Below, one piece after another: positions 14,295-25,800 of a stretch of 64,000 nucleotides of DNA; the stretch's first letter is position 1; each line of letters opens with the position of its first letter. The stretch covers positions 62,001-126,000 of the forward strand of contig RQOL01000968.1 of assembly GCA_013076295.1 (NCBI GenBank). The letters run 5' to 3'. The DNA is from Sanderia malayensis (lineage: Eukaryota > Cnidaria > Scyphozoa > Semaeostomeae > Pelagiidae). A model generated the notes under the pieces. It searched no databases and had not been told where the DNA came from. It saw only the letters and a list, made by a program, of their open reading frames with translations. The position numbers and the translations under genes are program-made.

Positions 14295-16876
14295 AAATCC
14301 TTAGGCAAAGTTCATTAACACCCCCTAAATATTGGGGCACTAGGGAGACCCTTATCCACGCGTCTAGCGCGGCACGTTTGGTAGGGATTAAATCCTTGGG
14401 GCATATAGGAGTACAAGAGTAGCATTTCTAATCATTCTTCGTTGGAACTCAGAGAGCTAGCACAATTTCTTTATGTTGTGTTCTCTCAAATATGATAAAT
14501 ATTGCTCTGGGAGCTTCGTCGTTTACTGCTGATCACAACACAATATGACGCCCGACTGGCCGATGTCTTCCATAGCTACCTCTCAGAGCCACATATACAA
14601 CCATATACAAGCTATTCCGGTGAGGTCGTTTCTTAACATTTGTATTAGGTACCAATTATTTCCTGCACATGCATCATTGAACTAGGCTTAGCTTACTTTG
14701 CTGTTTATCTAGTCAGCATATTTTGCGTGTGATTTCGCCTCGCTTCTTCTTACTGCAAGGTCTGTAAGAGTAACTAACTGGGGATGGCCTATTTTCTGCT
14801 TCCTTGTTATCCATGGCCACTAGGGTGGTTTTTTATCATCTCCTCCTCTTGATATCCCCCACCACTGTACGCCTATTATATGTTTTCATTTAACGCCACT
14901 CCATGTTTGGGGTTTTCTTGCTTGTAGTTTCGCTCACTTCTTGCCTAATATTTACGGCTTGTGTATTTATAGCTTTAGACCAGGAATCCCAGGTTGGTAG
15001 TAGGTGCTGCTGATTCTAGAACATCTGGGGGGAAATTTTGCACAAAGTCTAAGTATATTTCTGCATGCAAAGCAGGCACGTCCGTTCAGGCTTGTTTGTG
15101 ACGTTTAGCCTGGGCATTAGGCCCTTGTCATGCGATTGCAATGTCAATTAGTTGTCTCGATATCAATTCTCAATGCTAATTAGCCCCCGCACGGCTGCAT
15201 TATTTTTAGAGCATTACAATGTCCCACCAGCACCTTTGTAGGTTCGGTAGCCTGAAAGTCATTATCACACAAAGCTTTACAGTTTTCGTTACTTTACTAC
15301 TAGCATCACCCTTCTTAGCTGTTTGCCATGCTACAGTAGCTTGTTTTTCTGGTTTTTCCCTCGAATTCGGAAGGGTGTATTTGTGAAAATCCGTGAAAAT
15401 CATAATTCTATCGCCCTTGCCGCCAGGGTGTGGCAACAACAGGGGTATCTGTCTCTGATTGGTTTATTTTCCTTATTTCAAGCCATATTTGTTCTCGTCT
15501 GCGGACAGAAACAAAAAGGTTCACCCTAAACCAAATAGGTTCACAATAAGTATCCCAAACAGTGACCAGACCCAGCATAGTATTATGCTTTGGAATATTT
15601 TGAACAGTAATCGTCATTTGGCGTAAAATTTAGCATAATCTGAAATTGGGCATTATTTCGGTGCTGTTTTGTCGGAGGCGCTGTTTCCGTTTATAAGTAT
15701 TGGGCCGATTCTGATGAGTGTGCGCTTCATTCAAATATCTACAGTTTAATATTTAACACCCTTGCCCAATTTTGCTTCTATTTTGCGTACGTCGCCACCC
15801 TTACAACACATACGAGTGGCTGGCGGCATTATCCTTCATCAAGCCTTATTTGGGGCTCTGTCGTTATCTGCACATGCACATGCCGACCTTTCAGACAGGA
15901 ATGGCTTGATTTGAAATTTCGAATACTTTCCCTTCCCTCTCAATCTGGCCTAGTTTGATACCACCTTCGCAGAATTTCCAAACTGATCCCTTAGGAAAAA
16001 TTAGGGCGCTGGGCTCGCAAACCGTTTTCGGTTCCCCCAATGTCCTAGGCAACTATATCCAGAGATGATGTTGTACCCTATTTTGTTCTTTAATCCGTTT
16101 TTCTATCAACCTAAATTAAAGGAAAGTGACCCTTCAGGGTGCACGGCCTATACACTCAAGCATCTAGCATTTGATTAAAACGATATGTTTTGAAGAGTAC
16201 ACTCAGTTTGAAAACCAACAAACAAATCTTTGTTGATGTGACTTCATGGGGGCGGAGCAGTACCCAGAAGCGGCTGAGTGGATTTGGACAGCCTCAGATT
16301 GAAGGGAAACTACATTAAATACACGTAATCATCAACAATTTGGGATCTGAAGTCGGGATTGCTGGACAGGGATTGCTTTACTATCTCCTGCTGAAAGCAG
16401 TAGGGCGTAATGATGGTGCAGGTGATGGTGCAGTGGTTTTTTGGGGCCTGCTGTGCTTCCGCGCGGCTTTTTCTCTTGGCTTGCGGGCGTTGGTTTTTGT
16501 CGATTTGTCCCCGCGACAGGAGGGCGGCTCCTGTGTTCTTTCTCGGAATGGGATGGCGTTTTTTGGGCCTTACTGATTCTGGCCACGCACAAATAAATAT
16601 TAATAACCAAACCAGCAACTGAGAATAATGACAGCTTGCAATTGTTTTCAGCTGCATGATCTCATCATTTGCATAAGAATAAAATTTTGCGCGTGACTTT
16701 TATGAGAGATTTGTATGGGCAAATTTTAGAATTTCAAATTTCGCAATACCTGATGGTACAAGAATTTTGTCCGGACAATCGAACCATTGTTATCCTAGAA
16801 ACTTGGCCATATAGACTACACGACGCATGTGCCGTGAGTCAAAAACTATTTGATTGTTGCTGATTTACACGAATTG

Positions 16877-16895
16877 GAATTTGAATTTGAATTTG
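16877..16895. repeat. Short GAATTT microsatellite
   Basis: Three perfect GAATTT units plus a final G lie inside the insertion body, preceded by a degenerate 'gaattg'. No function is suggested. Confidence 0.85.
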
Positions 16896-17256
16896 TCACA
16901 CTGATTGCAAATTCCACCAAATCGCGATGTTTGTCCCAGTATATACAGCTGCTTTAAGCCATTTTACATTCGGCAAATGGGGGTAATCACTCGTTGCAGA
17001 TACAATGCTTGTGTTTCGTTACAGTTGCTGTTTTCTGCCTCGTGGCAGTTGTAGCATTCTCTCGTACTTCATCAAAGGGGTAGCTCTTAATAGTAATTTA
17101 ATTTGAAATTTCTCCGACCCGACAACCAGTCTCAAACCTAACCAGTTTGGAACGAGCTTTACAGTGAGTCTTCCTCGCATCGCATGATTATTTCCAGTCA
17201 TATTGCGCGAATATAAAGGGCCCAAAACATGGTGACTACACAGCTTCTGGGTCGGG

Positions 17257-17272
17257 GCCGCGATTACGCGGC
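17257..17272. other. G+C-rich hairpin in the insertion body
   Basis: GCCGCG at 17257-17262 and CGCGGC at 17267-17272 are perfect reverse complements around the tetraloop ATTA. No T-run follows, so it is not a typical terminator. It is the strongest short hairpin I see in the body of the element. Confidence 0.6.
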
Positions 17273-17627
17273 TTCTGTCGGCCTGTCAGACCACCTGATC
17301 CAAGCTATTGGCCGCTGGTCAAGCACGGCTTACGAACCCCACACATAAAGCCACCACAAAGTCAGCTGACCACTGCCCCTTCTGCGTTGTCACAAGGGGC
17401 TCAAGAGAGTTAAGTATAGCTAGTTAAATCGTCGTTACTAATACTCGTCATTATTCTTGCTATCTATTTAACCATCTGGGTAATTCCTTTTATTTCTATT
17501 CTGAATTGTAGCCAACGTCACGTGGTGAACCTATTACTATCAGACTCGATGTTATCAGCAGCCTGGAAAAACAAATGCGTTGCTTTGATGAAATTCCATG
17601 GCTATCATTTCCAAGTGCTTTGTGATG

Positions 17628-17770
17628 ATGCAGTGTTCAAATACCTCGCTGAAGGTTGCAATATATAAAAATACCTCGCTGAAGGTGCAGTGTTTGAAAT
17701 ACCTCCTCGGAGTTGCAGTGATAAAGTATACCTCGTTGAAGGTGCAGTTGTTAAATGCCTCGTTGAAGGT
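17628..17770 (+). repeat. Degenerate 27-30-bp minisatellite, about five copies
   Basis: The core CCTCGCTGAAGGT or a close variant starts at 17644, 17674, 17702 (degenerate, CCTCCTCGGAGT), 17731 and 17758. It is linked by 'gcagt...aaata'-like spacers. Four of the five copies keep one reading frame, so an open frame on the + strand (17598-17936) reads (N/Y)(T/A)SLKV repeatedly. The frame continues past the repeats into sequence I do not recognise. Whether the peptide is real is open; the tandem duplication itself is plain. Confidence 0.8.
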
Positions 17771-18128
17771 AGCTACCACCGATGAAAAATGCCACGCCTT
17801 TGGGCTTGCGTGGCCTTATGCCTGCAGCCTTCCTTTTTGGCTTTTGTTTTCCTTAGGAGGTTTCCGGCGGCTGCCCGGTGGTGTCGTCTGCAGGGGCCTC
17901 CATTATGATTTTTTGATTGCGTATATTAACTTTTAGCTTAGCCATTTGTTCCTGATCTGCCATTTTTGCTAAGGGTTATTGTTTGGGGAGGTGGGAGGAA
18001 TTGCTAGCTCCCAAGCCAGCTAGGATTCATTCACTATTTACCTATAAGGTTAGAATTAAGAAATGAGTATCATAAGTTGTTAGTCTTTACGTTCGGGATT
18101 CGTGGGGTCACACTACGTGTTCTGTGGA

Positions 18129-18220
18129 CGGAGTTTGTCGAATCACCGACCGTAAATGCCTTTCTTTGCTCAAGCAATCCGGGCCGGTAAGCTAACCGCC
18201 CAATTTCTTGAGATAGCTTA
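18129..18220 (+). repeat. Direct repeat B1
   Basis: These 92 bp match B2 (18592-18684) except for one missing G in 'gtttgtcg(g)aatc' and two substitutions ('atccgggcc' against 'atccgtgcc', 'ggtaagc' against 'ggtaggc'). It ends in GATAGCTTA, and A2 begins at the next base, forming the B1A2 junction. That junction is the internal analogue of an element end meeting an element start. The missing G breaks the small GTCGG/CCGAC stem that is intact in B2. Confidence 0.92.
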
Positions 18221-18490
18221 AATGATTTTAAATGCAATTTAAAAATGGTTAAGGTTGAAAGAAATTGCATCGCTCGCTGACAACCATATCCGTGTTACCG
18301 TCGCGACACGGATATAAATCCTTAGGCAAAGTTCATTAACACCCCCTAAATATTGGGACACTAGGGAGACCCTTATCCACGCGTCTAGCGCGGCACGTTT
18401 TGTGGGGATTAAATCCTTGGGGCATATAGGAGTACAGAGTAGCATTTCTAATCATTCTTCGTTGGAACTCAGAGAGCTAGCACAATTTCT
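18221..18490 (+). repeat. Direct repeat A2
   Basis: This is the second copy of the 270-bp A repeat, beginning immediately after B1. It keeps both hairpins of A1. The few differences from A1 indicate that the copies arose recently or have been kept similar. If the tandem-element model is right, this is the left end of a 464-bp short element. If the split-repeat model is right, it is the A part of the right-hand B1A2B2 block. Confidence 0.93.
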
Positions 18491-18591
18491 CCCACCCTCC
18501 CTCTCCTTATTATTGTTTATTGATTTGCATTATGTTTTCAGTCATTGTTCTGTACTTTGACCATTCGGTTAGTACTGCCTGGTGTACCGGC
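18491..18591. other. 101-bp spacer between A2 and B2
   Basis: This stretch starts with a pyrimidine-rich 'cccaccctccctctcc' run and then A+T-rich sequence. I found no match to it in the 3.66-kb body that occupies the equivalent place between A1 and B1, so the short unit is not simply a deleted copy of the long one. Its presence is also the main misfit with a canonical split-direct-repeat structure. Confidence 0.6.
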
Positions 18592-18684
18592 CGGAGTTTG
18601 TCGGAATCACCGACCGTAAATGCCTTTCTTTGCTCAAGCAATCCGTGCCGGTAGGCTAACCGCCCAATTTCTTGAGATAGCTTA
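18592..18684 (+). repeat. Direct repeat B2 (right end of the insertion)
   Basis: This is the second B copy, 93 bp, ending in GATAGCTTA against the satellite at 18685. It contains the perfect small hairpin GTCGG (18600-18604) / CCGAC (18610-18614). The reverse complement of its end (TAAGCTATC) is not similar to the AATGATTTT left end, so the insertion has no terminal inverted repeats. The end does not read CTRR, as a canonical Helitron would, on either strand. Confidence 0.92.
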
Positions 18685-21600
18685 ACACTAATAAAAACTA
18701 ACTTTCACTCCTACAATATACACAAAAAAAACTAACTTTTGTTCCCGCAACTTACACTAATCAAAATTAAGATTCATTCCCACAATTGGCGCATGATTCC
18801 ACGTCAATTCAGCGAAAACAAATTGTTATACACTTTTAGATACTTTTTCAGTAATATTAACATTCATTCTCACAATTTACACTAATAAAAGATAACACTC
18901 ATTCCCACAATTTACACCAATAAAAATTAACTTTTATTCCCGAAACTTACACTAATCAACATTAACTTTCATTCGCACAATTTGCGCATGATTCCACGTC
19001 AAATCAGCGAAAACAAATTGTTATGCACTTTTAGTTACCTTTTTCAGTAATATTAACATTCATTCCCACAATTCACACTAATAAAAGATAACACTCATTC
19101 CCACAATTTACACTAATAAAAATTAACTTTCATTCCCACAACTTACACAAATAAAAATTAACTTTTGTTCCCGCCACTGACACTAATCAAAATTAACATT
19201 CATTCCTACAATTTGCACATGATTCCACGTCAATTCAGCGAAAACAAATTGTTATACACTTTTATATACTTTTTTCAGTAATATTTACATTCATTCCCAC
19301 AATTTACACTAATAAAAGATAACACTCATTCCCACAGTTTACACTAATAAAAACTAACTTTCACTCCTACAATTTACACAAAAAAAAACTAACTTTTGTT
19401 CCCGCAACTTACACTAATCAAAATTAAGATTCATTCCCACAATTGGCGCATGATTCCACGTCAATTCAGCGAAAACAAATTGTTATACACTTTTAGATAC
19501 TTTTCAGTAATATTAACATTCATTCTCACAATTTACACTAATAAAAGATAACACTCATTCCCACAATTTACACCAATAAAAATTAACTTTTATTCCCGAA
19601 ACTTACACTAATCAACATTAACATTCATTCGCACAATTTGCGCATGATTCCACGTCAAATCAGCGAAAACAAATTGTTATGCACTTTTAGTTACCTTTTT
19701 CAGTAATATTAACATTCATTCCCACAATTCACACTAATAAAAGATAACACTCATTCCCACAATTTACACCAATAGAACTTAACTTTTTTCTCGCAACTTA
19801 CACTAATCAAGATTAGGATGCATTCCCACAATTTGCGCATGATTCCACGTCAATTCAGCAAATGCAAATTGTTATACACTTTTAGTTACTTTTTTCAGTA
19901 ATATTAAAATTCATTCCCATAATTTAAACTAATAAAAGATAACAATCATTACCACAACTTACACCAATAAAAATTAACTGTTATTCCGCCACTGACACTA
20001 ATCAACATTAACATTCATTCCCACAATTTGCACATGATTCCACGTCAATTCAGCGAAAACAAATTGTTATACACTTTTAATTACTTTTTTCAGTAATATT
20101 TACATTCATTCCCACAATTTACACTAATAAAAGATAACACTCATTCCCATAGCTTACGCTAATAAAAACTAACTTTTACTCCTACAATTTACACCAATAA
20201 AAATTAACTTTTGTTCCCGCAACTTACACTAATCAAAATTAAGATTCATTCCCACAATTGGCGCATGATTCCACGTCAATTCAGCGAAAACAAATTGTTA
20301 TACACTTTTAGTTACTTTTTTCAGTAATATTAACATTCATCCCCACAATTTACACTAATAAAAGATAACACTCATTCCCACAATTTACACTAATAAAAAT
20401 TAACTTTCATTCCCACAACTTACACAAATAAAAATTAACTTTTGTTCCCGCCACTGACACTAATCAAAATTAACATTCATTCCCACAATTTGCACATGAT
20501 TCCACGTCAATTCAGCGAAAACAAATTGTTATACACTTTTATATACTTTTTTCAGTAATATTTACATTCATTCCCACAATTTACACTAATAAAAGATAAC
20601 ACTCATTCCCACAGTTTACACTAATAAAAACTAATTTTCACTCCTACAATTTACACACAAAAAAACTAACTTTTGTTCCCGCAACTTACACTAATCAAAA
20701 TTAAGATTCATTCCCACAATTGGCGCATGATTCCACGTCAATTCAGCGAAAACAAATTGTTATACACTTTTAGATACTTTTTCAGTAATATTAACATTCA
20801 TTCCCATAATTTACACTAATAAAAGATAACACTCATTCCAACAGTTTACACTAATAAAAACTAACTTTCACTCCTACAATTTACACAAAAAAAAACTAAC
20901 TTTTGTTCCCGCAACTTACACTAATCAAAATTAAGATTCATTCCCACAATTGGCGCATGATTCTACGTCAATTCAGCGAAAACAAATTGTTATACACTTT
21001 TAGATACTTTTTCAGTAATATTAACATTCATTCTCACAATTTACACTAATAAAAGATATCACTCATTCCCACAATTTACACCAATAAAAATTAACTTTTA
21101 TTCCCGAAACTTACACTAATCAACATTAACATTCATTCGCACAATTTGCGCATGATTCCACGTCAAATCAGCGAAAACAAATTGTTATGCACTTTTAGTT
21201 ACCTTTTTCAGTAATATTAACATTCATTCCCACAATTCACACTAATAAAAGATAACACTCATTCCCACAGTTTACACTAATAAAAACTAACTTTCACTCC
21301 TACAATTTACACAAAAAAAAACTAACTTTTGTTCCCGCAACTTACACTAATCAAAATTAAGATTCATTCCCACAATTGGCGCATGATTCCACGTCAATTC
21401 AGCGAAAACAAATTGTTATACACTTTTAGATACTTTTTCAGTAATATTAACATTCATTCTCACAATTTACACTAATAAAAGATAACACTCATTCCCACAA
21501 TTTACACCAATAAAAATTAACTTTTATTCCCGAAACTTACACTAATCAACATTAACATTCATTCGCACAATTTGCGCATGATTCCACGTCAAATCAGCGA

Positions 21601-21700
21601 AAACAAATTGTTATGCACTTTTAGTTACCTTTTTCAGTAATATTAACATTCATTCCCACAATTCACACTAATAAAAGATAACACTCATTCCCACAATTTA
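18685..21700 (+). repeat. Higher-order block with 'cacagtttacactaat' marker
   Basis: Blocks beginning 'acactaataaaaactaac' followed by 'cactcctacaat', 'aattggcgcatg', 'ttttagatac', 'cgtcaaatcagcg' and 'cacaattcacac' recur. Their starts are 18685 (cut by the insertion), 19341, 20618, 20848 and 21274. The copies at 19341 and 21274 preserve nearly the same order for about 400 bp. The flank left of the insertion (13.7-14.2 kb) matches 20.15-20.62 kb in the same way, so the insertion landed in an already formed higher-order repeat. Confidence 0.75.
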
Positions 21701-22808
21701 CACCAATAGAACTTAACTTTTTTTCCCGCCACTTACACTAACCAAGATTAGGATGCATTCCCACAATTTGCGCATGATTCCACGTCAATTCAGCCGGAAC
21801 AAATTGTTATACACTTTTAGTTACTTCTTTCAGTAATAATAACATTCATTCCCACAATTTCCACGAACAAAATATAAAACTCATTCCCACAATTTACACT
21901 AATAAAAACTAACTTTCACTCCCACAATTTACACCAATAAAAATTAACTTTTATTCCCGCAACTTACACTAATCAAAATTAACTTTCATTCCCACAATTG
22001 GCGCATGATTCCACGTCAATTCAGCGAAAACAAATTGTTATACACTTTTAGTCACTTTTTTCAGCAATATTAACATTCATTTCCACAATTTAGACAAATA
22101 AAATATAACACTCATTCCCACGATTTACACCAATAAAAATTAACTTTTATTCCCGAGACTTTCAATAATCAAAATTAACATTAATTCCCACAATTTGCGC
22201 ATGATTCTACGTCAATTCAGCGAAAACAAATTGTTATACACTTTTAATTACTTTTTTCAGTAATATTTACATTCATTCCCACAATTTACACTAATAAAAG
22301 ATAACACTCATTCCCATAGTTTACGCTAATAAAAACTGACTTTTACTCCTACAATTTACACCAATAAAAATTAACTTTTGTTCCCGCCACTGACACTAAT
22401 CAAAATTAACATTCATTCCCACAATTTGCACATGATTCCACGTCAATTCAGCGAAAACAAATTGTTATACACTTTTAGTTACTTTTTTCAGTAATATTAA
22501 CCTTCATTCCCACAATTTACACTAATAAAAGATAAAACTCATTCCCACAATTTACACCAATAAAAATTAGCTTTTATTCCCGAAAATTACAATAATCAAA
22601 ATTAACATTAATTCCCACAATTTGCGCATGATTCCACGTCATTTCAGCGAAAACAAGTTCTTATACACTTTTAGTTCCTTTTTTCAGTAATATTAACATT
22701 CATCCCCACAATTTACACTAATAAAAGAAAACACTCATTCCCACAATTTACACTAATAAAAATTAACTTTCATTCCCACAACTTACACAAATAAAAATTT
22801 ATTTTTGT

Positions 22809-25800
22809 TCCCGCCACTGACACTAATCAAAATTAACATTCATTCCCACAATTTGCGCATGATTCCACGTCAATTCTGCAAGAACAAGTTGTTATACACT
22901 TTTAGTTACTTCTATTTACACTAATAAATGATAACACTGATTCCCACAATTTACACTAATAAAAATTAACTTTCATTCCCACAATTTACACCAATAAAAA
23001 TCAACTTTTATTCCCGCAACTTATACTAATCAAAATTAACATTCATTCCCACAATTTGCCCATGACACCACGTCAATTCAGCAAAAACAAATTGTTATAC
23101 ACTATTAGTTACTTGTTTCAGTTATATTAACATTCATTCCCACAATTTGCACCAATAAAAATTAATTTTTATTCCCGCAACTTACTCTAATCAAGATTAG
23201 GATTCATTCCCACAATTTGCGCATGATTCGATGTCAATTTTGCGAAAACAAATTGTTATACACTTTCAGTTACTTTTTTAGATAATATTAACATTCATTC
23301 CCACAATTTACACTAATAAAAGATAACACTCATTCCCACAGTTTACACTAATAAAAATTAACTTTTGTTCCCGCCACTGACACTAATCAAAATTAACATT
23401 CATTCCCACAATTTGCACATGATTCCACGTCAATTCAGTGAAAACAAATTGTTATACACTTTTAATTACTTTTTTCAGTAATATTTACATTCATTCCCAC
23501 AATTTACACTAATAAAAGATAACACTCATTCCCACAGTTTACACTAATAAAAACTAACTTTCACTCCAACAATTTACACCAATAGAAATTACCTTTTTTT
23601 CCCGCAACTTACACTAATTAAATTTAGGATTCATTCCCACAATTTGCGCATGATTCCACGTCATTTCAGCGAAAACAAATTTTTATACACTTTTAGTTAC
23701 TTTTTTCAGTAATATTAACATTCATACCCACAATTTACACTAATAAAAGATAACACTCATTCCCACAGTTTACACTAATAAAAACTAACTTTCACTCCTA
23801 CAATTTACACCAATAAAAATTAACTTTTGTTCCCGCAAATTACACTAATCAAAATTAAGATTCATTCCCACAATTTGCGCATGATTCCACGTCAATTCTG
23901 CAAGAACAAGTTGTTATACACTTTTAGTTACTTCTATTTACACTAATAAATGATAACACTGATTCCCACAATTTACACTAATAAAAATTAACTTTCATTC
24001 CCACAATTTACACCAATAAAAATCAACTTTTATTCCCGCAACTTATACTAATCAAAATTAACATTCATTCCCACAATTTGCCCATGACACCACGTCAATT
24101 CAGCAAAAACAAATTGTTATACACTATTAGTTACTTGTTTCAGTTATATTAACATTCATTCCCACAATTTGCACCAATAAAAATTAATTTTTATTCCCGC
24201 AACTTACTCTAATCAAGATTAGGATTCATTCCCACAATTTGCGCATGATTCGATGTCAATTCTGCGAAAACAAATTGTTATACACTTTCAGTTACTTTTT
24301 TAGATAATATTAACATTCATTCCCACAATTTACACTAATAAAAGATAACATTCACTCCCATAAGTTATACCAATAAAAATTAACTTTTTTCCCGAAACTT
24401 ACACTGATCAAAATTTGGATTCATTCCCACACTTTGCGCATGATTCCACGTCAATTCAGCCAGAACAAATTGTTATACATTATAGTTACTTTTTTCAATA
24501 ATATTAACATTCCTTCCCGCAATTTACACTAATAAAAGATAACATTCACTCCTACAATTTATACAAATAAAAATTAACTTTTTTTCCCGAAACTTACACT
24601 AGTCCAAAGTAGGATTCATTCCCACAATTTACGCATGATTCCACGTGAAATCAGCGAAAGCAAATTGTTATACTCTTTTAGTTACTTGTTCCAGTTATAT
24701 TAACATTCATTTCCCCAATTTACATCAATAAAAATCAACTTTTATTCCCGCAACTTTCACTAATCAAAACTAGGATTCATTCCCACAATTTGCGCATGAT
24801 TCCGTGTCAATTCAACGAGAACAAATTGTTATACACTTTTAGTTACTTGTTCCAGTTATATTAACATTCATTCCCACAATTTACACCAAGAAAAATTAAC
24901 TTTTTTCCCGCAACTTACACTAATCAAAATTAGGATTCATTCCAACAATTTGCGCCTGATTCCATGTCAATTCAGCGAGAACAAATTGTTATAAACTTTT
25001 AGTTACTTGTTCCAGTTATATTAACATTTATTCCGACAATTTACACCAATAACAATCAACTTTTATTCCCGCAACTTACACTAATCAAAATTAACATTCA
25101 TTCCCACAATTTGCGCATGATTCCACGTCAATTCAGAAAGAACAAATTGTTATACATTATAGTTACTTTTTTCAGTAATATTAACATTCCTTCCCACAAT
25201 TTACACTAATAAAAGATAACATTCACTCCCACAATTTATACCCAGAAAAATTAACTTTTTTTCCCGAAACTTATACTAATCAAAATTAGGATTCATTCCC
25301 ACAATTTGCGCTTGATTCCATGTCAATTCAGCGAGAACAAATTGTTATACACTTTAGTTACTTGTTCCAGTTATATTGACATTCATTCCCACAATTTATA
25401 CCAAGAAAAATTAACTTTTTTCCCGAAACTTACACTAATCAAAGTTAAGATTCATTCCCACAATTTGCGCATGATCCGACGTCAATTCAGCGAAAACAAA
25501 TTGTTATACATTTTAGTTACTTTTTTCAGTTATATAAACATTCATTCCCACAATTTACAGTAATAAAAAATAACTTTTATTCCCGCAACCTACACTAATC
25601 AAAATTAAATTCAATCCCACAATTTGCGCATGATTCCACGTCAAATCAGCGAAAGCAAATTGTTATAATCTTTTAGTTACTTGTTCCAGTTATATTAACA
25701 TTCATTCCCACAATTTACACCAATAAAAATTAACTTTTTTCCCGCAACTTACACTAATCAAAATTAGGATTCATTCCCACAATTTGCGCATGATTCCATG

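Larger units (their letters stand above)
14201..14470 (+). repeat. Direct repeat A1 (left end of the insertion)
   Basis: These 270 bp match A2 at 18221-18490 with only three substitutions and two single-base indels by eye: an extra C after 'gcatcg' in A2, an extra A in 'gtacaagagt' of A1, and changes in 'ttggggcac' and 'gtttggtaggg'. The match ends at 'cacaatttct', after which the copies are unrelated. The left edge, AATGATTTTA, is also the satellite junction. It contains two perfect inverted repeats, listed separately. It does not start with TG as an LTR would, and no inverted copy is seen at the far end. Confidence 0.93.
14471..18128. other. Internal body of the insertion, no recognisable gene
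   Basis: This 3.66-kb stretch is unique within the window and is not satellite. The longest open frames are 112 codons (17598-17936, +) and 115 codons (16310-16657, -). Neither contains a motif I recognise, and several frames overlap on both strands at 16310-16660, as expected in a locally G+C-richer patch (about 16390-16570). I looked for reverse transcriptase (YXDD context), RNase H, tyrosine recombinase, Rep/helicase and DDE signatures in the available translations and saw none. Visible structure is limited to a GAATTT run at 16877, a hairpin at 17257-17272 and a short minisatellite at 17628-17770. It may be a decayed coding region or non-coding cargo of a non-autonomous element. Confidence 0.6.
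14201..18684. mobile_element. 4,484-bp insertion in the satellite, order A1-body-B1-A2-spacer-B2
   Basis: The satellite stops after 'cccacagttt' (to 14200) and resumes with 'acactaataaaaactaac' at 18685. Joined, these reproduce exactly a sequence found uninterrupted at 19331-19360, so that copy serves as an empty site. Outer boundaries are therefore certain to one base, and there is no target-site duplication beyond a possible single A. Inside are two pairs of direct repeats: A1 14201-14470 with A2 18221-18490, and B1 18129-18220 with B2 18592-18684. B1 abuts A2 directly. The order A1-internal-B1A2-B2 matches the split direct repeats of PAT/Ngaro-type tyrosine-recombinase retrotransposons, which also make no target duplication. 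However, those elements normally have A2 next to B2, whereas 101 bp separates them here. The alternative is two related elements in tandem, 4,020 bp (14201-18220) and 464 bp (18221-18684), sharing both ends. No reverse transcriptase, RNase H, recombinase, helicase or transposase was recognised, so it is non-autonomous or decayed. Base composition is visibly richer in G than the satellite. Confidence 0.85.

Noticed and set aside
14437..14447. CTTCGTTGGAA in A1 (and at 18457 in A2), matching the first part of the mammalian CENP-B box
   Set aside because: The essential CGGG part of the box is missing (CTCAGA follows), and it lies in the insertion rather than in the satellite monomer.
15206..15617. 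Overlapping 68-77-codon frames on both strands near 15.2-15.6 kb
   Set aside because: Mutually overlapping, without recognisable domains; treated as chance frames.
16310..16657. 115-codon minus-strand open frame with a hydrophobic stretch near its start (possible signal peptide)
   Set aside because: Three other frames of 70-92 codons overlap it on both strands in the same G+C-richer patch, no family is recognisable and there is no supporting context.
16669..16863. 64-codon open frame in the insertion body
   Set aside because: Short, no motif, isolated; as likely by chance in 3.7 kb.
14201..18684. Ordinary LTR retrotransposon
   Set aside because: The ends are not TG...CA, A1 is not followed by B at the left end, no primer-binding site or polypurine tract was placed, and there is no 4-6-bp target duplication.
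14199..18686. piggyBac-like insertion at TTAA
   Set aside because: TTAA can be read at both edges, but the empty site has TTTACAC, not TTAA, and the ends are not inverted repeats.
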